Shown here: piece after piece, positions 35,357 to 48,354 of the stretch | Layout of the letters: every line of letters begins with the position of its first letter | How positions within the stretch are numbered: position 1 is the first letter of the stretch | Assembly (NCBI RefSeq): GCF_000499385.1 | Contig: NW_013654345.1 | Location: 62,001 to 126,000 of the forward strand | Source of the DNA: Eimeria necatrix | Lineage: Eukaryota; Apicomplexa; Conoidasida; Eucoccidiorida; Eimeriidae | Reading direction: 5' to 3' | DNA length: 64,000 nucleotides | Notes under the pieces: generated by a model | The model's input: the letters and a program-made list of their open reading frames with translations, nothing else | Database searches by the model: none | What the model was told of the DNA's origin: nothing | Made by a program: the position numbers and the translations under genes

Positions 35357-37691
35357 GTGCGCTGACTTCCATTACACCTCGGTTGTTACTTGCTGAGAGT
35401 GGCACGGCCCGTACTGGATGTCCTTTAAGAGACGCAACGTTGTTGCGTCTGCTTCTTTTCACACAGCTGTAGGTGCACTGCCTCTGTCTTGGAAAAGGCC
35501 AGCAAGTCTGACCTCTCCCTCAGTAACTGCGGGCTTTTCAACAGCATGACTCAAAGCCTCCTTCGCGGTCCCTATCAACCCCTATTTACAACCTCAAAGA
35601 GCTACTGGGTCTTCTGTGACGGAATGCTGAGTTTCTGCAAAGCATTGTTCAACCAATAGACAAATTCGCTTGTTTCTGGCATATTCAGGTCTGTGGGACT
35701 GACTGGTTCCTGCTCAGCCTTTTGTGCGTGCTTGTCGGGTTGCCTGGATTGCACAGTAGCCGGGATTGCCACCTTTTTCGAAAGTTTTGGCGAACGCTGC
35801 GCCGATGTCAGATACTGACGCACACAAATGCAATGCTGGAATGAACAAACGCTTAGGATTAGTATTTAGCAAGTGCCAGCATACGTGGCAACGCTGGATA
35901 TGCTTTTAGTCGCGGTCCCTAGTCTGGCTTTTCCCAAGCTACCGATGTTTATTTCCAACCCACGGCTGCTATGGCGTGCCGGTAATGTATTACTTAAACC
36001 ATGTCCTGGCAGATACCCGACTGAAGAAGTTTGAACGCATTATCTCTACTGTTGGAGCTTTTCTACTGATGCCTGGGAGCCCGCTCTGCAGCTAATTAGA
36101 GCAGAGCCGCTTCTGCTCAAACGCTCAGGAAGCCATTTTACGTGGTTGCCAACAAAAACAACGAACGCCATAGCCTGGCGCTCCCAATTTAACTACACCC
36201 CATATTGCTCTCTGCCCACCCGCAGACTTACAGCCTTGGCAACTTAATATCCACGACGTCCATCTTTCAGGAAGTATAAGATTGATGTCTATAGCCTTCG
36301 GCTGTCCCAGAGTCTGCATTGTAATCAACTGCAAGCAGTCTTTTATGATCCTAGTGGCATTGCACAGCGCCCTTTCAAGACAAAGGATTATCTGGCTGCA
36401 AGTTTGAAGCGGAGCATGGCCTTCCGACTCTAATCGTCATTTTCAAAAGCCGTTTAAAGCTTCTTGTCAGCTGTGGCAAACGCATGCGCGGCTGCTGCTG
36501 TTTTCTTTACTGGGGTGCTTCTACTGTAAGACCTTAGGTCCGGCAAGGCGAGCTTTTTCCCACGCAGTTGTTCCAATTTACCTCTTCCAGTTCATATATA
36601 GTTCTCACGGTTTCCTCCAAAACTTTCGGGCCTGAAGAAATTGCCTATTCAACTTCTTTCTTCCAAATCTCGAACGTCAAGGGATTAGGGGCGCAAAGGC
36701 CTTTTAAATTTGTCGTGGAGGCAATCCAAAGCTGTATTCAGACCCCACTAGACCATATGCTATGCCTAGAGAAGAGTACCAATGTAGCAACCCTCAAAAC
36801 ACTTCGTGCTCTCGCACAGAGATTCCAGCTTTCCTGTGCAACTCCCAGCACCTTCCGGAGCTACTGCTGCACAGCCACAAGCAAGCCAGCAACCTGCGAA
36901 AACAGGCCTCTCTCTCTGGCATCTATTGCAGAGCCTCCTCGATCTGCTGAACATCCATTTCTGTGCAGTGTTTCCTTGAAAAGGCGCTTCTACCCTGTTG
37001 GTGTTGGGCTTTGGTTCAGATTATAGCTCTAACACAACAGACATCACCGAAGAGCCGGGCCTTGGCGTAATGGGCATATTATGGTAGGTTATATTCTCGC
37101 TTTGTCCAGTGTGCTTCCTGACACTGCTGCACTATTTGACTGTCACTTACTGGCCCAGAGGCTGACGCTACTGTGGCAGTAGGAGTGGCTAGGACGGCTG
37201 TTATATAAGTGCAGCACTCCGTTGCGATTGCGGCAGAAATCCGCAGAGTCCATTCCACTATCTTCGTGTCCTATGAAGGAGCTTTCTGCATAATATCTCC
37301 AGAACTTTTGCGCCAAACGGTCGGTCGGGACTTACCTTCTTCAGTATGAAGTCACCCGACCTTCCTTGAACCACAAACCACAAATCATCAATGCTGCAGT
37401 GTCGAGCCCTACACATTTATGTTATCTTGGGATTGGGCCGACAGCTTGTATGTGCCAGGCCCACGTGATGAGGCCGCACAGCTTGCTTGTGCCTTCTGCC
37501 AAGTGCAGTATAGGCAGAGGGATTCGGCATACGAAGAAGCCCGTACCTACTTCTGGTATGTAATCCCCTTACCGAAATGGCAGCTGTCGAATGCTGCGAA
37601 GACTGGCAAGTGACGTGTTTTTCTTACCACGCACATTCGAGTTTGAGGGCGGCGTGTGCTGTCGCTAGGGCAACCACGCTTGGGAACTTGT

Positions 37692-38450
37692 TCAGGCCAT
37701 TAAATATTTGCTCGGCAATATAGTAGACCGTGCCGGGATTTTAACCAAAAGCCACACCCTGTCTGCCTTGTGAGGGCCAACTGTAGAAAACTGCTGCTTT
37801 CGCCAGTGCAGAGTAATCTTAGGCCCTGGCGGCATCTGTCTTACATCATTTGATGACGTGGCTGGCCGTGCCACAAAGGGACAAGTGTTTCGCCGTGCTC
37901 TTGATAATCACTGTGTGCTTGTACTTATCGAGCGTTGTTCACGCTTAGCTCGACCTGGATAGGAAGTTCGCCGTCGCGATGCTTGCCCAGAAGGACTGCT
38001 GGGCAACGGCCGCGACCCGTGCCCAAAAATGAGCTCCCGTTGCGCTACATAGTGGGTGCGTGTTTGGGCTCATGGGTCATGAGACTTTCCATAGGAAGCG
38101 TTTTGCCACAGTGGTTGTTTGGCATTTATTTATACTTATCCACTGTCCGCCATGCTCACTCAATTTTCACTGAATCCTTAGGGTGTGTCGACGTGGTGTG
38201 CATAACAATAGATTCACAGATATTTACAGCCATTCATGTACACTTGGGGCTTTGACATTCTTGTACTGGCTGAGCTTGGCGCCAAAAGCCTTCAAATGGA
38301 GTCATGCAGCTACGTTGCTGTCGCACAACGGTACAATATGGCGATCGGGACACGGGAGATGCACGACGTGGGTACTTCCAGTGCTCAGCTTCAGTTTTTA
38401 AATTCTGCATTACGTGTGAGCAGAAGCCAGCCAACACGAGGAAAAACCTT
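37692..38450 (-). mobile_element. Degenerate Ty3/gypsy-type integrase remnant
   Basis: Read leftward, blocks come in integrase order. TPFEGFWRQ (about 38.28 kb) fits the RFTSxFW block. TSTHPKDSVKIE, then a stop, then AWRTVDKYK (about 38.18 kb) fits STAYHPQTDGQTERVNRTLEQ including the catalytic Glu. In a shifted frame QRELIFGHGSRPLPS fits PFELVFGRxPRLP. HKADRVWLLVKIP and PSKYL (about 37.75 kb) fit the VGDRVWLxTKNI C-terminal block. Stops and frame changes show it is dead. Chromovirus-type elements are known in Eimeria genomes. Reverse transcriptase and LTRs were not found. Confidence 0.5.
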
Positions 38451-39624
38451 CAATTTGTTTTTGGGCTTCCACTATTTATGCGTGCTGACCAGTGCGTGCA
38501 GGCTTTCCCTTAAGCAAGCAAGAATATACCCAAAGTACGCCATGCGAAACTACCAAGCAGGACTCACGAAGTTGCATACTTACTATGCTGCCAGGATGAC
38601 TTCAGAGTTCAGCAGCTTGCATGCAAGGGCAGGGCAGCACCGAGCGAGTGAGACTTAACACAAAGTGCTCACTGTTCTGCTACGGCTACTTGCCGCCTGC
38701 TGTTAAACAGACTTACCAAGACCACTCACAGGGATAACTCCCTGGTAAGAACGTCACTTCTGTGGAGATGCGCCAATGCCACAATGGTGCCTAAGATATT
38801 TACAGTAACTTAGCAGTAGTGTTGCACAAAGGAGTTACTCCCTGTTATGCAAGCTTTCAGTTTGGAAGCCGTTACTGATGGCTTCCGGGTTATGTGCATC
38901 TTTACAGAGAAAGTGATTCCATAGTTTGCGGATAACAAGCCAACTGTCGGCCATTCCTGTATGCATTTCACATGAATTCCACAGCTCGTCGGGGCGGCTT
39001 CTAAGGGCTCGCTAAAGTAGTATGGAGCTCACTCCATTTGCTGAATACGTAGGGGAACATTAACTTACTAGACACTCAGAACACACGCAGCCTAAATGCC
39101 TCGCCCAGCCCTAAATCTTGCGCCTTTAGCGTAAGCCTATATGTATTCCTTTGCCTTGCTTGTATGTAAGGAGGAGTGGAATCCAGCAGCATCAGTTGCA
39201 ACCATGGAGGCACTGGTCAGTAAATTTATGTTTTAAGCGACGACAGCATTTTCTTAAAAGCAAAACCCTGAAAGTACATGCTGTCCAGGCAGCAGGCAAT
39301 ACGACATCTAAGAAGGCGAGTACCACTGCAAAACGATTTCAGTACGCGGACCATCTCCCCAACTCCCCCCACACAGCAAAGCCTACCCAGCGCCTGTAAA
39401 GCTCAGCAAAAGCTGCAAGAGTCTGCTGTAGCGTCTCTACAAGGTGAGGGGCAGACGTTAACATCAAGGCAAGCGGCAGCACTGCACACGCAGAGTTGCC
39501 CTAGACTCAATAACCCGCGAGCGCATATATTCAAAGAGATGAAGTTCTCAGCAGAATAGACAAGTGGCGTCACACAGCGGAGACGCCGTACCCCATTTAC
39601 GTGTTGTAGCTCAGTCTGCAATTG

Positions 39625-40911
39625 TCAAGTCAGGCGGAGCTGGTAATCCCCATTCTGCGTAATGTATCGAACCCAGGGCAAGGCCTGATATCCGCTTTTT
39701 TCGATGATCTTGAGGTAGCGGACTGTAATGCCTGAGACGGTGAAGTAGGGTATCTCAAAAACAACCTGAATAGGTCGGCGCATGAAATTACGCCGCGAGT
39801 CGTCTTCTACGGAAGGGAGCGCGAACGAAGCCGTCATGCTGTACTCTCTCTGGCCCTGAAAGTGCCGGATGCTCCACACGAGACAGTCCAAGTCCGGTAC
39901 GTATTTCGCGCTCCCAATGGTGGTCTTGAAATGCCCCGCACCGGCATCTGCCGGAACCGGTATACGAATTTCTACTCCACCAGCGACAGACCGGGGTTTA
40001 AATTGGCTTCTTGCGCGGACTAAGTACTCCAGACGGCTTCCTGAAGTTCCCATGTCCACTTGGCAGTCGACCCATATGAGGGGCTTCACCTGGGTGTGCA
40101 GCCGGTACGACATGAGCTCACACTCGCCATCAGGGGGAATGAAGGAAATAGTTCTGTCGTTCTCAAAACGTGCTAAACGGACGCATTGATGAAACTTGAC
40201 ATCTTCCATCTCAATTGCGCGGCCTCTGCCCGTCGATTTCCCGCAATTTTCCAGCACCAGCTTGTCATTTAAGCCTAGTTTCAGTTCTGGCATGCCAGAG
40301 AGAAAAGACTTCATTTTGAGCGATCCGAGGATTTCGGAACGCAACACGTTTCCATTTGCCGCCACAAGCAGGTCCAGCTTCTCCACAACGTCGAGAAATA
40401 TTTCATTTTTCTTGTGCACTATGCCCTCGGACCGCCACGACACAGCATTCGTCATGGCAGTGGGCGGCCGGATGGCGGCCGTGGTCAATTGGTGCGCCTG
40501 GTTCTTTATGAATTCGCTCAAAACTTTCACCTCAGTGGTTTGGGGGTACCCGTTGTCTACCATCTCGTCAAGCAACTCGTACGTGATGACAAAGTTGTCG
40601 CGAAGACTTTCCTCTGCTAGTTCGTGAAAATAGCTCGTCAGCACGGCGCCCAGTTTGTGCAGAAACGCCACTAGCATCATAGCATTCGCATTTTGCCTTG
40701 TTAGTGCCAGCAAATAAACATTTTTCAGCTTAACCCAGCAATATGTAACCCCTTCGTCTTCAAACACCGGGGTCACGCACGCCTCGTCCTGTTCAAGGAC
40801 TTTACTGGCAAACCGATCACTCACAGCAAGCGAGACATCGCCACGGTAGTCTCGCCCAATAATTACCTTGCCTCGTCCGTCCAGAATCAGCACAGCGCTC
40901 GCCCCCGCCAT
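39625..40911 (-). CDS. AP1M: AP-1 adaptor complex mu subunit
   Basis: The medium subunit of the clathrin adaptor AP-1 recognises tyrosine-based sorting signals on cargo at the trans-Golgi network and endosomes. An uninterrupted frame of 428 residues, the usual length, starts at ATG 40911. The N-terminal longin domain (MAGASAVLILDGRGKVIIGR, about residues 1-140) is followed by a linker with TNAVSWRSEGI and the C-terminal mu-homology domain from about residue 165. VKFHQCVRLARFENDRTISF and IPPDGECELMSYRL are diagnostic blocks, and the end ITQNGDYQLRL matches mu1 rather than mu2-4. In coccidia AP-1 supports rhoptry and microneme biogenesis (established for Toxoplasma). Unlike most genes here it has no intron. 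The gamma subunit lies 7.4 kb to the right on the other strand. Confidence 0.96.
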   Translation of the reverse strand: MAGASAVLILDGRGKVIIGRDYRGDVSLAVSDRFASKVLEQDEACVTPVFEDEGVTYCWVKLKNVYLLALTRQNANAMMLVAFLHKLGAVLTSYFHELAEESLRDNFVITYELLDEMVDNGYPQTTEVKVLSEFIKNQAHQLTTAAIRPPTAMTNAVSWRSEGIVHKKNEIFLDVVEKLDLLVAANGNVLRSEILGSLKMKSFLSGMPELKLGLNDKLVLENCGKSTGRGRAIEMEDVKFHQCVRLARFENDRTISFIPPDGECELMSYRLHTQVKPLIWVDCQVDMGTSGSRLEYLVRARSQFKPRSVAGGVEIRIPVPADAGAGHFKTTIGSAKYVPDLDCLVWSIRHFQGQREYSMTASFALPSVEDDSRRNFMRRPIQVVFEIPYFTVSGITVRYLKIIEKSGYQALPWVRYITQNGDYQLRLT

Positions 40912-43900
40912 CTTCGCTGCACGACCCGGCAGGAAAAAGAACGACAGAGAACTGCAGCAGCGACCGGCCCCCCCTTGCTGCAGCCCTGCACAGTTAGGAC
41001 CTCTTCGTCTTCTTGAATAAATGTTTTTCGACTCAAAAAGTCCTCATGTGCGGAAAGGTGACGCGACAAACGTTGCCTCATACCTGTCGCCGCCGCCGCA
41101 GCAACAGTTTGAAGAGCTATAAGCAGCAGTGAAATGCTGCATCAAATTAGGTAACAGCTGGAGTCACCATGGAGTTTTTTAGAAACGATAACTCACAGTT
41201 GGGGATATTGTTTATTATACAACGGCGCTTCAGATCGAGTCGCTTACGCTGCTCACCAACGAGCAACAGCCCCGGTGCTGCTGTCTCCGACTACTAGAAG
41301 AATACAGCATGCGCCGTCATTTTTCCTTCAGTGGCAGTCTATTTTTGTATCTAGCAGAAAAGCTTCAGTATTGCAATCTCGTGGAGGTGGCTGATAGCCA
41401 TGTGATAGCGAACCTCACGTTACCCCTCAGCAGCCTCCGTGCTCTGTCTTGCGAGGTGGGAGGGTCTGTGCACAAGTAGCGCTTTGAAGCAGAAGCTCCT
41501 GGTCTTGACTCCCGAAAAGGTGAAACCTCGTCATCAAGAATATAATTGTTTAGTGGGTGGGGTCTGTAGAGCTATGCCGGGTGTGTGGAGCTTTGTCGGG
41601 TCTGTGAAGCTAGAACTAAACTGTGCCATCCTGGAGCCATACCCTTCAGTACTGTGGAATTTTGAGAGAATAATTGTCTCGAGTGTAAGCTTCAGAAGAT
41701 GTGGCACCTTCATGTATTGAATCGAAGTCCTCATTGCAGTGCTAGCCTCAGTATGGCGGCTCCACAAAGCTTCTAACAACAACAGCAGCAGCGCGTGGGA
41801 GACTTGAGGAAAATTTGAACATGTTAAACGAGGGACAAAGACGACGACAATTGTAAAGAGCAACCCACTAAAAGGTAGTACAGAGAAAGGCGATTACTGC
41901 AACGGTGCAGTATAATACCGACGGACTCCCAGCATTACTTTCCATGGAATACTCACGTGAGAGCATCACGGATGCCTCTCGCGCAGTTATGAGCTTCTCT
42001 GGTGCTCAGATGGACGTGCAGAGATCACAACAGAAAATCATTCCCTCGATCACAACAGGGGTTGACTCCCTCGTCTACTGGCAAATACCCGCGTGTCCAG
42101 CGAAAGGTACTTACTAGACTGCGTGATGCAGTGGCAGCTGCAGCTAATTTATCCTAGACAGTGCCTGGGAAGATACTGGATACGAAACAAACCTTGGAGA
42201 AATCCCAGAAGCAGCCGTCCTTCACTGCCGTTGAGCTTTCTCCTTGTCTGCTACATGTACCCCTAGTGAGAGAGGATGATAACAACCCGTATCTTTTTTA
42301 GAGGCCAGACGCAATGTTTCGCTTTTGTGGTGCACTCAAGACATTTATTGACGAGATTGTACTAGTTCCTAAAATCGAACGTTTCCCCGCACTGGCAACA
42401 GATTGCAAAGGCCTTCAGCTCTAGGTTTGTGCTCTGTCACGCGGAGATACATCCCATTAATAACGAATACGAAGCTGCAGTTGCAAACTCGTTCTCACTA
42501 TCGTGGCGTGGCATGACTAGCTTTACTCAAGTATGCTAATAGTCTCAGCACACCGCTTCCGCGTGAAGCAGTACCACACTAGAATTCAGGAAAACAAGAG
42601 TCGACGGGCGGCATGCTCAAATGCACTCGTTCAGTGTCGTACCACTGCAATGCCACTCAGCTGTAACGATACCTCGTCTGCGAGCAGCTGGTTGCGTTCC
42701 TTGAGAGAGTGGTGCACTTCGAGCTTCCACAGTGTAGCTTGTAGCTCCTCTAAATGAATATCTCCGCAGAACTAATGCTTAGGAAACAGCATCCCTTGGA
42801 GTGTCCACGTAGAGTAATCGGGACTCTTCCCGCTGCATTTCTTCAATCACTGCGGGTTGCTAGCCCACATTTAAGTATTCTGCTGCTAAAATCACTGGCT
42901 ATGGCCGCTTCATCTCGGTTCTTTCTGTGAGCTTCCCTAACGCGCCGTGTAAGCCACCAACGTTCAACTAGCTCCGAATTAACTGCGCTTCTTTCGCGAC
43001 CACCAGGTCCCCACTGCGGCATGTAACTCATTTAAAATGAGTGAAACCAGCCTCAAGCTCCCAGGTACTGGCGATCAAGCTTACACTACGAAAGATCGGA
43101 CTTGCAAGCATCCGTGGAAGCATCGGCAGCCGTTCGCTTCTAATGCAACGGCAACTGCACAGGCTGGGCTAGCATGCAGAAGTTCCACAGCGTGAGCAGA
43201 AACTGCCAGAGCTGAAGTCAACTCGAAGCAAATTCAAATACTTCTGCACAGAAAAGGTGGCACCACGTCCGCGAATCTGAGATATTCTGGACAGACCGTA
43301 GGCGCATCCGGAATAGGGATATGCAGTTGAGTCACAGCGGGGAGAAAAATGCCCCAACCCTTACCATCTTCCCCAGAAAGCGTAGACATTTGCTTTTATA
43401 CGCGACTTATGTAGTTCCAGTATCTAGTTTTCGTAAGGGTGTTTGGACATCGTGTGAAATTTTCACGCTCAGACATTTCTGGAGAAATCCCTGGAATCAT
43501 CTGGACTGCTGTTTACATGCATTTCCCCCACTTTTCCAGAAGCAGCAGTGCTTTTCCAGCACTGATGCCTCTGGGTGTAATTCTTGTGCCTCTTGCAAAC
43601 TTTTTTCTCCATGTGCAGTAGCCTGCCAACTCTCCACAGCTCATCCGTTGCTCTTCACGTCGGCTGCTTCTTGCTCCTTTGAGCTTGGAAACCCCAGCTT
43701 TCCCTTGATAGGCGATGAGCCTGACCGTCCCCAGCACGCGTAAAACCAAATGGCATAGGCGAACCCATGAGTTGAGCATTGTGATGCGGGTTTTGGACCC
43801 TAGAACGTGACGCCCCAGTGAGGCAGCGGAGAAGACAGCCCGCTACCGCACTGCAGCATCAAACAAACTGCTGCACTGCAGATGAGCGCACCCGCAAAAG

Positions 43901-46900
43901 CACGATCCATCGAATAGTGTGAAAGGACTTTTCGGAGTTGGCTTGTAGTTGCAATATATTGTGGTTTGCATGCTTCAACCAAGGTGAGCCTTCAAAAGCA
44001 TGGAACTGGCAAAGTCCAAACAGCAGCAGAGTCTGCGAGCTTGTTGGACTATTTGCAGTGGCTTGTGATTGAAGCACGGCCAGCAAAAGGATTCACGCTG
44101 TTCAGGCCAATCGTCATCGCGTCGCTTTACGAAATCGCAATAATCATTGAAAGGCAGCCCACACTGCTAGCCAGGAACAGGGCTAGCGCGAATATGTGGC
44201 GTTTTTCTGACCTCGAATCTTGCTCATCTTGCAGGGCAAAGACAGCGTTCACCGACGCTGATTCGTGCAGCAACTCTGCAGCAGCTCTGCTATTCGTGCA
44301 AAACTGCTAATAAAACTCCGAGAGTAGTTGATGATCCCAAAGTCATAAGACGCCTGTGCACTCATTTACACTATGGTAACACGAATGTGATCGGCTGTCG
44401 CGAAGTCAAGGTTGGCTACTTCTGCAAGTACCATGAATGCAGAATGCTTGCTTTTGACAGAAGGCACACTAAAGCGTCTGCAGGTGCAACGCAACAAGGA
44501 TAGCGAGTGAGCTAGATGTCCTTCAGACGCACCGGCTGATTATCGCATCCACGTGTGCAAAAGCATGAACTGACTAAAGTCCCACTTGCAGACAGCCAAG
44601 AATGGTGAGTGGCTTTACCGCGCCCGCTACATCAAATATCATGCGAGTCCACTCCTACAGACTATCGGGCACGACAAAAGCCAACTACTTGGGGGAAGTT
44701 GACTCGACCCCTAAGCGTAAATATTCCTTGGGCAATTCCAATGCAGGAGGGAATGTTTTTACCTCTAGGGGGTCAACTGCCTGGTGGAACGGGGCAAGCT
44801 GTTTTGCGGGGACTCTTGCCACTTGATTTTGCTATCTGCAACGAATGCATTACCGCCGAGTCGCTTTTACGCCCCTTGATTGTCAGCACAGCACGCGCCC
44901 AATCCAACGAAGTCAATATGATGATGCGAATCCTTATGTCTTCGCTGGCTTTCTGCGGGAGTCTTCGCCTGGGTTGCCTGACGAAGCGTCCTGCACACCT
45001 GAGATGGCGCAATAATGTAGGCTGTCTCACTGAGTCACTGGCCTTAGCATCAAGAAATGGACTTTCACAATCGTTAAAGTCATTACACAAACCCTTAGAT
45101 ATGCCTTGCGCTCAGACCTTCTGTTCTACTGCAGAAGTTAGAGAAAGCCATCTGCTTTGGAGGCAGTACGCAATACATAGCAAGAAGAAGGCTCTAGTTT
45201 GTTCCTCCTATAGCGAACCAGGCACTTGAAGCTAATATTTCTGTTCCAACTAAGCCAGAAGGACTGCAACATAAAACACTTCGACTGCGACGTGCGGAGA
45301 AGCACAGGCTAGGATAACCACCCAGGTATATACTAGTCTTAGGAAGGCCTGGTTCATCCTCTCATTAGTCAGCGATTCCCTCGTTGCCAATGCTCCTTAT
45401 TGGCTCGTCGTTCTTTCTCATTTACAGATCTCTGAGGAATTTCCCAAGAAAGCACAGAGACGGAGGCTTCATCAGCAGCTTACGCACAAGCCTTGGCTTC
45501 TCTCCTGGATTCGACAGGCTGGCCTTCATTCTTTTTTTGTCTAGAAGAAACAGCAAGGAGCTAAGTGTACTCAGTGCATCTAGACCAACAGTAGCATCTC
45601 CGGAAAACTCACGGGGAAAGCATTTTCGACTTCGCACATGCGTCTTAGCATTTCTCAGGGGCACTGCGTACTGCACAGGGAAAGGAATAAGATAGCCTGG
45701 CTCATCCTGAATACAGGACATGAAGTTATTCATAAATCAAATTCAGAAGTGTGCGAATCCCCCCCGGTGGAGAGCGCACAGTGCTAAGCAAGGTTACGAC
45801 TTTACCAGTGCCAAGAAACGCGCAATAACGAGGATCACTGAAAGCCTTGTCGATAAAAAATTGAGTCATCAATGCGAATAAAGGAAAGTATAGCCGACGC
45901 TGCACATGATAAACGTGTGGCCAAAGCTCTTTGGCAGGTGAGGCAGGAGGTGGGTGATTCAGCCTATTGTAGTGTAAGGCGACCCCTGAGCCTTTATCCC
46001 TAGTACTCTTGGTGCGCCGTGAATGATGGCGCCAGATTCTCTCTATAGAAAAGCTCTGGCAACTTTCTCACAGCTGGCCACTGAAGACCATTTCATACCT
46101 AGCAGGGCAGACTCCCTGCAAACTCGGCGAAGCTCTTGTCTGTGGCCATCTAGAGAGGCCGAAAGCTCTCCATCTAATGCTTTCCCCAGAAAAATAGCTT
46201 ATTTTTAGGACCTCTTCCAACTCGGAAGCGCATGGGACAGGGAGCGTGAAATGACGGCTGCAACCCTGCACTGGCAGACTTTGGTGTGGGCTCATTGGTC
46301 CGGGAAAGGATCACTTTTCACTGAAATTTTTTGACTTCCCAGCTGCTTTCTATGCAGCATATAACGTCGCGAAGTCGCTTTGGGGGCCATCGGTCTGGAA
46401 TTATCGTATGCCGCGGGACTTCAATTGAAAGGAGTTATTCTTGGAACCGAACCTCGGTTTGTGTTGCTCATTGCCATTTTCCCAGAAGACTGCATTTACT
46501 ATTTACATGCACAAAGTGATGAATCCAACAGCTGCAATATTAGTGTAACATTAGAAAACTATGAAAACACTGAGCATACCTCTTTCCTTCAACAACAGGG
46601 ATGTAAGGAGGCTTTTGGCAGACGAAACTCTCGTCTAATGCTTTATCCTGCATACCGCAGGCCGCATAGGGCTCGGCTGACAGCGTCTGCTGAAGCACTT
46701 GCTGCTAAAATGATTCTTCTGAAGAAGGCATATGCCCGCGTACTCACGGAAGGCTACTTTTGTTGTGGCATTCTTTCAAAATTTGCACATAAAACTACTA
46801 GCTACAAGACAACCCGCCGGAAGGATCTGAGCGTACGAAAGGAGCCTGAAATCCTAAGTCTAAAGTCGTTTTCGAGGACAATGTTGTGAAGAAGCAAAAG

Positions 46901-48354
46901 CTGTTCATGCTTTTTCTCTTTCCATAGCCTCCTAACATTTCCACATTTACCGGCATCCTACTTCGTCCCTGACTACGAAGCACAAACTCTCCCATGCATA
47001 CACCTGTGCAGCAAGATACAACAATATATGTCGCTAAATATGTCTCATATCTAAATCGAAATCGCATTCGGCCTATCTACAGCTGCGATAGGCAAGTGAA
47101 AAGACAGGACACAAGCTGAGCACGAGGGGTCTTGGCCAGTACGCAAAGGGATTTCAGGGATCCCCGAATGTAAACGCTGCTCCAAACTATTGAAGCAGAT
47201 GCAGATGAAAACTGCAGCGTTTTCTCGGTGTTGCGGAGGATACTGTACTCTAGGGCGACCAACATTCCAGCCCCGATGCACACAACGGGCTGTGTAGTCT
47301 GCGTCAATTTTTGTCTTCCCAAAGGAAAATGCAAAGACATGAAGGGGAAAAAATACCGCTATTACTCAAAATATCTAAATTTATTAGGGAGAAGTAGACA
47401 AGGCTTGGTGCGAAAGTCCACGGCGACGCCTCAGCGCTACCAGCTGTCGTGCTTCTCACGGCTTTCTGCAGCCTTGTTGCCAATTACTGCGAGTTCCGTT
47501 TTTGCACTTTTGGAATTTTACTAATATTTGCCGCATACATAAGTGAAGTGGCCCACAAAGCACGACAAGCCTTCCTGAGCGCAGACAGGAGCAACGACTG
47601 CCCCCTGTGCTGCCGACTTCTGTCTGCGCCAAATGCATAGCGTAGCCAGCAGCAGTAGCAACGGCAGCAACAAGGAGAAGAACAAAGGCACGAGTTTTAT
47701 ACAACTAATTTCGTTACTGTGAAGAGCATAGGCCCCACTACGGTTCCGTCCGTGCGGCCGAATTTTTGGGGTTCTAGGGCTTTCGAACCATTCCTATGGA
47801 GTCTCCTTCGATTCACTGCATCTGGAGACACACAGTGGAACTATAGAAATACGCTGTACGCACAAGAAGCCAAGAGTCCCATGCAGGGGAAGCAAGGTGT
47901 CGTATGCGCCCGTACACGCAGGACAACTCATGCAACACCCGCAGCACTCAGAGGGTCCCTGAAGGCTCTCTAGTGGCCCGCAGGTGACAGTAATTTCGGC
48001 ATTGCGCCAGGAGCAGCAGCTGTAGCAGGTGCTGCAGCAGGAGCTGCGGCAGAGGGCAGGAGCCCGGCGCATTTCAACGGTGGCAACACGGCTGCCGAAG
48101 CTGGTTGTCTCCTTGATAGCGGTTCGTCGTCCTTTCCAGCGTTACGTGTTTCCTTTTCACGGTCTTTACAGTCATCAGTCAGGTGGCACGGGCTGTTTCT
48201 GGCAGAGACAGCAACTGGGGTACAAGCGCAAACAGCCACAGTACCTGGTGCCCCATGCTGAAAAGTGAGCCGAGCCTTACAGGACGACTAAGGAAGAGAC
48301 AAACAAGACAGCTGAAATCTAACAGGGGACAGGAAAAGAACGCTATCGGCGAAA
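40912..48354. other. Gene-poor region between the two AP-1 subunit genes
   Basis: Both AP-1 genes point away from this interval. Open frames up to about 200 codons occur (for example plus 44.6-45.2 kb and plus 46.4-46.9 kb) but lack ATG starts or motifs. The best coding candidate is the minus-strand stretch at 45.4-46.3 kb, listed separately. The last 350 bases before the gamma gene are GCA/CTG-rich and probably form its leader. Confidence 0.45.
45422..46295 (-). CDS. Possible multi-exon hypothetical gene
   Basis: Three minus-strand segments look protein-like: ASELEEVLKISYFSGESIRW (about 46.2 kb), ELWPHVYHVQRRLYFPLFAL followed by FFIDKAFSDPRYCAFLGTG and a GTAAAG donor (about 45.94-45.81 kb), and DEPGYLIPFPVQYAVPLRNA preceded by a pyrimidine/AG acceptor (about 45.7 kb). 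Hydrophobic and aromatic residues are arranged as in a folded protein, and the donor/acceptor pair is plausible. No family is recognised and the ends are unknown. Confidence 0.3.

Larger units (their letters stand above)
31978..39624. other. Gene-poor region with decayed retroelement and AT-rich island
   Basis: No intact gene is visible over 7.6 kb. Identified pieces, listed separately, are an AT-rich island at 33.55-33.72 kb, a retropepsin-like remnant near 35.3 kb and integrase remnants at 37.7-38.45 kb, the last two on the minus strand. A weak zinc-knuckle-like motif lies at about 33.74 kb on the plus strand. The rest shows only short frames without motifs. Confidence 0.5.

Noticed and set aside
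44609..45229. 206-codon plus-strand open frame
   Set aside because: It begins at a non-ATG codon, shows no family motif, and its composition resembles translated intergenic DNA. A retroelement origin was considered but no conserved block could be matched.
46380..46889. 169-codon plus-strand open frame
   Set aside because: There is no in-frame ATG near its start and no recognisable motif, and it overlaps no supported splice structure.
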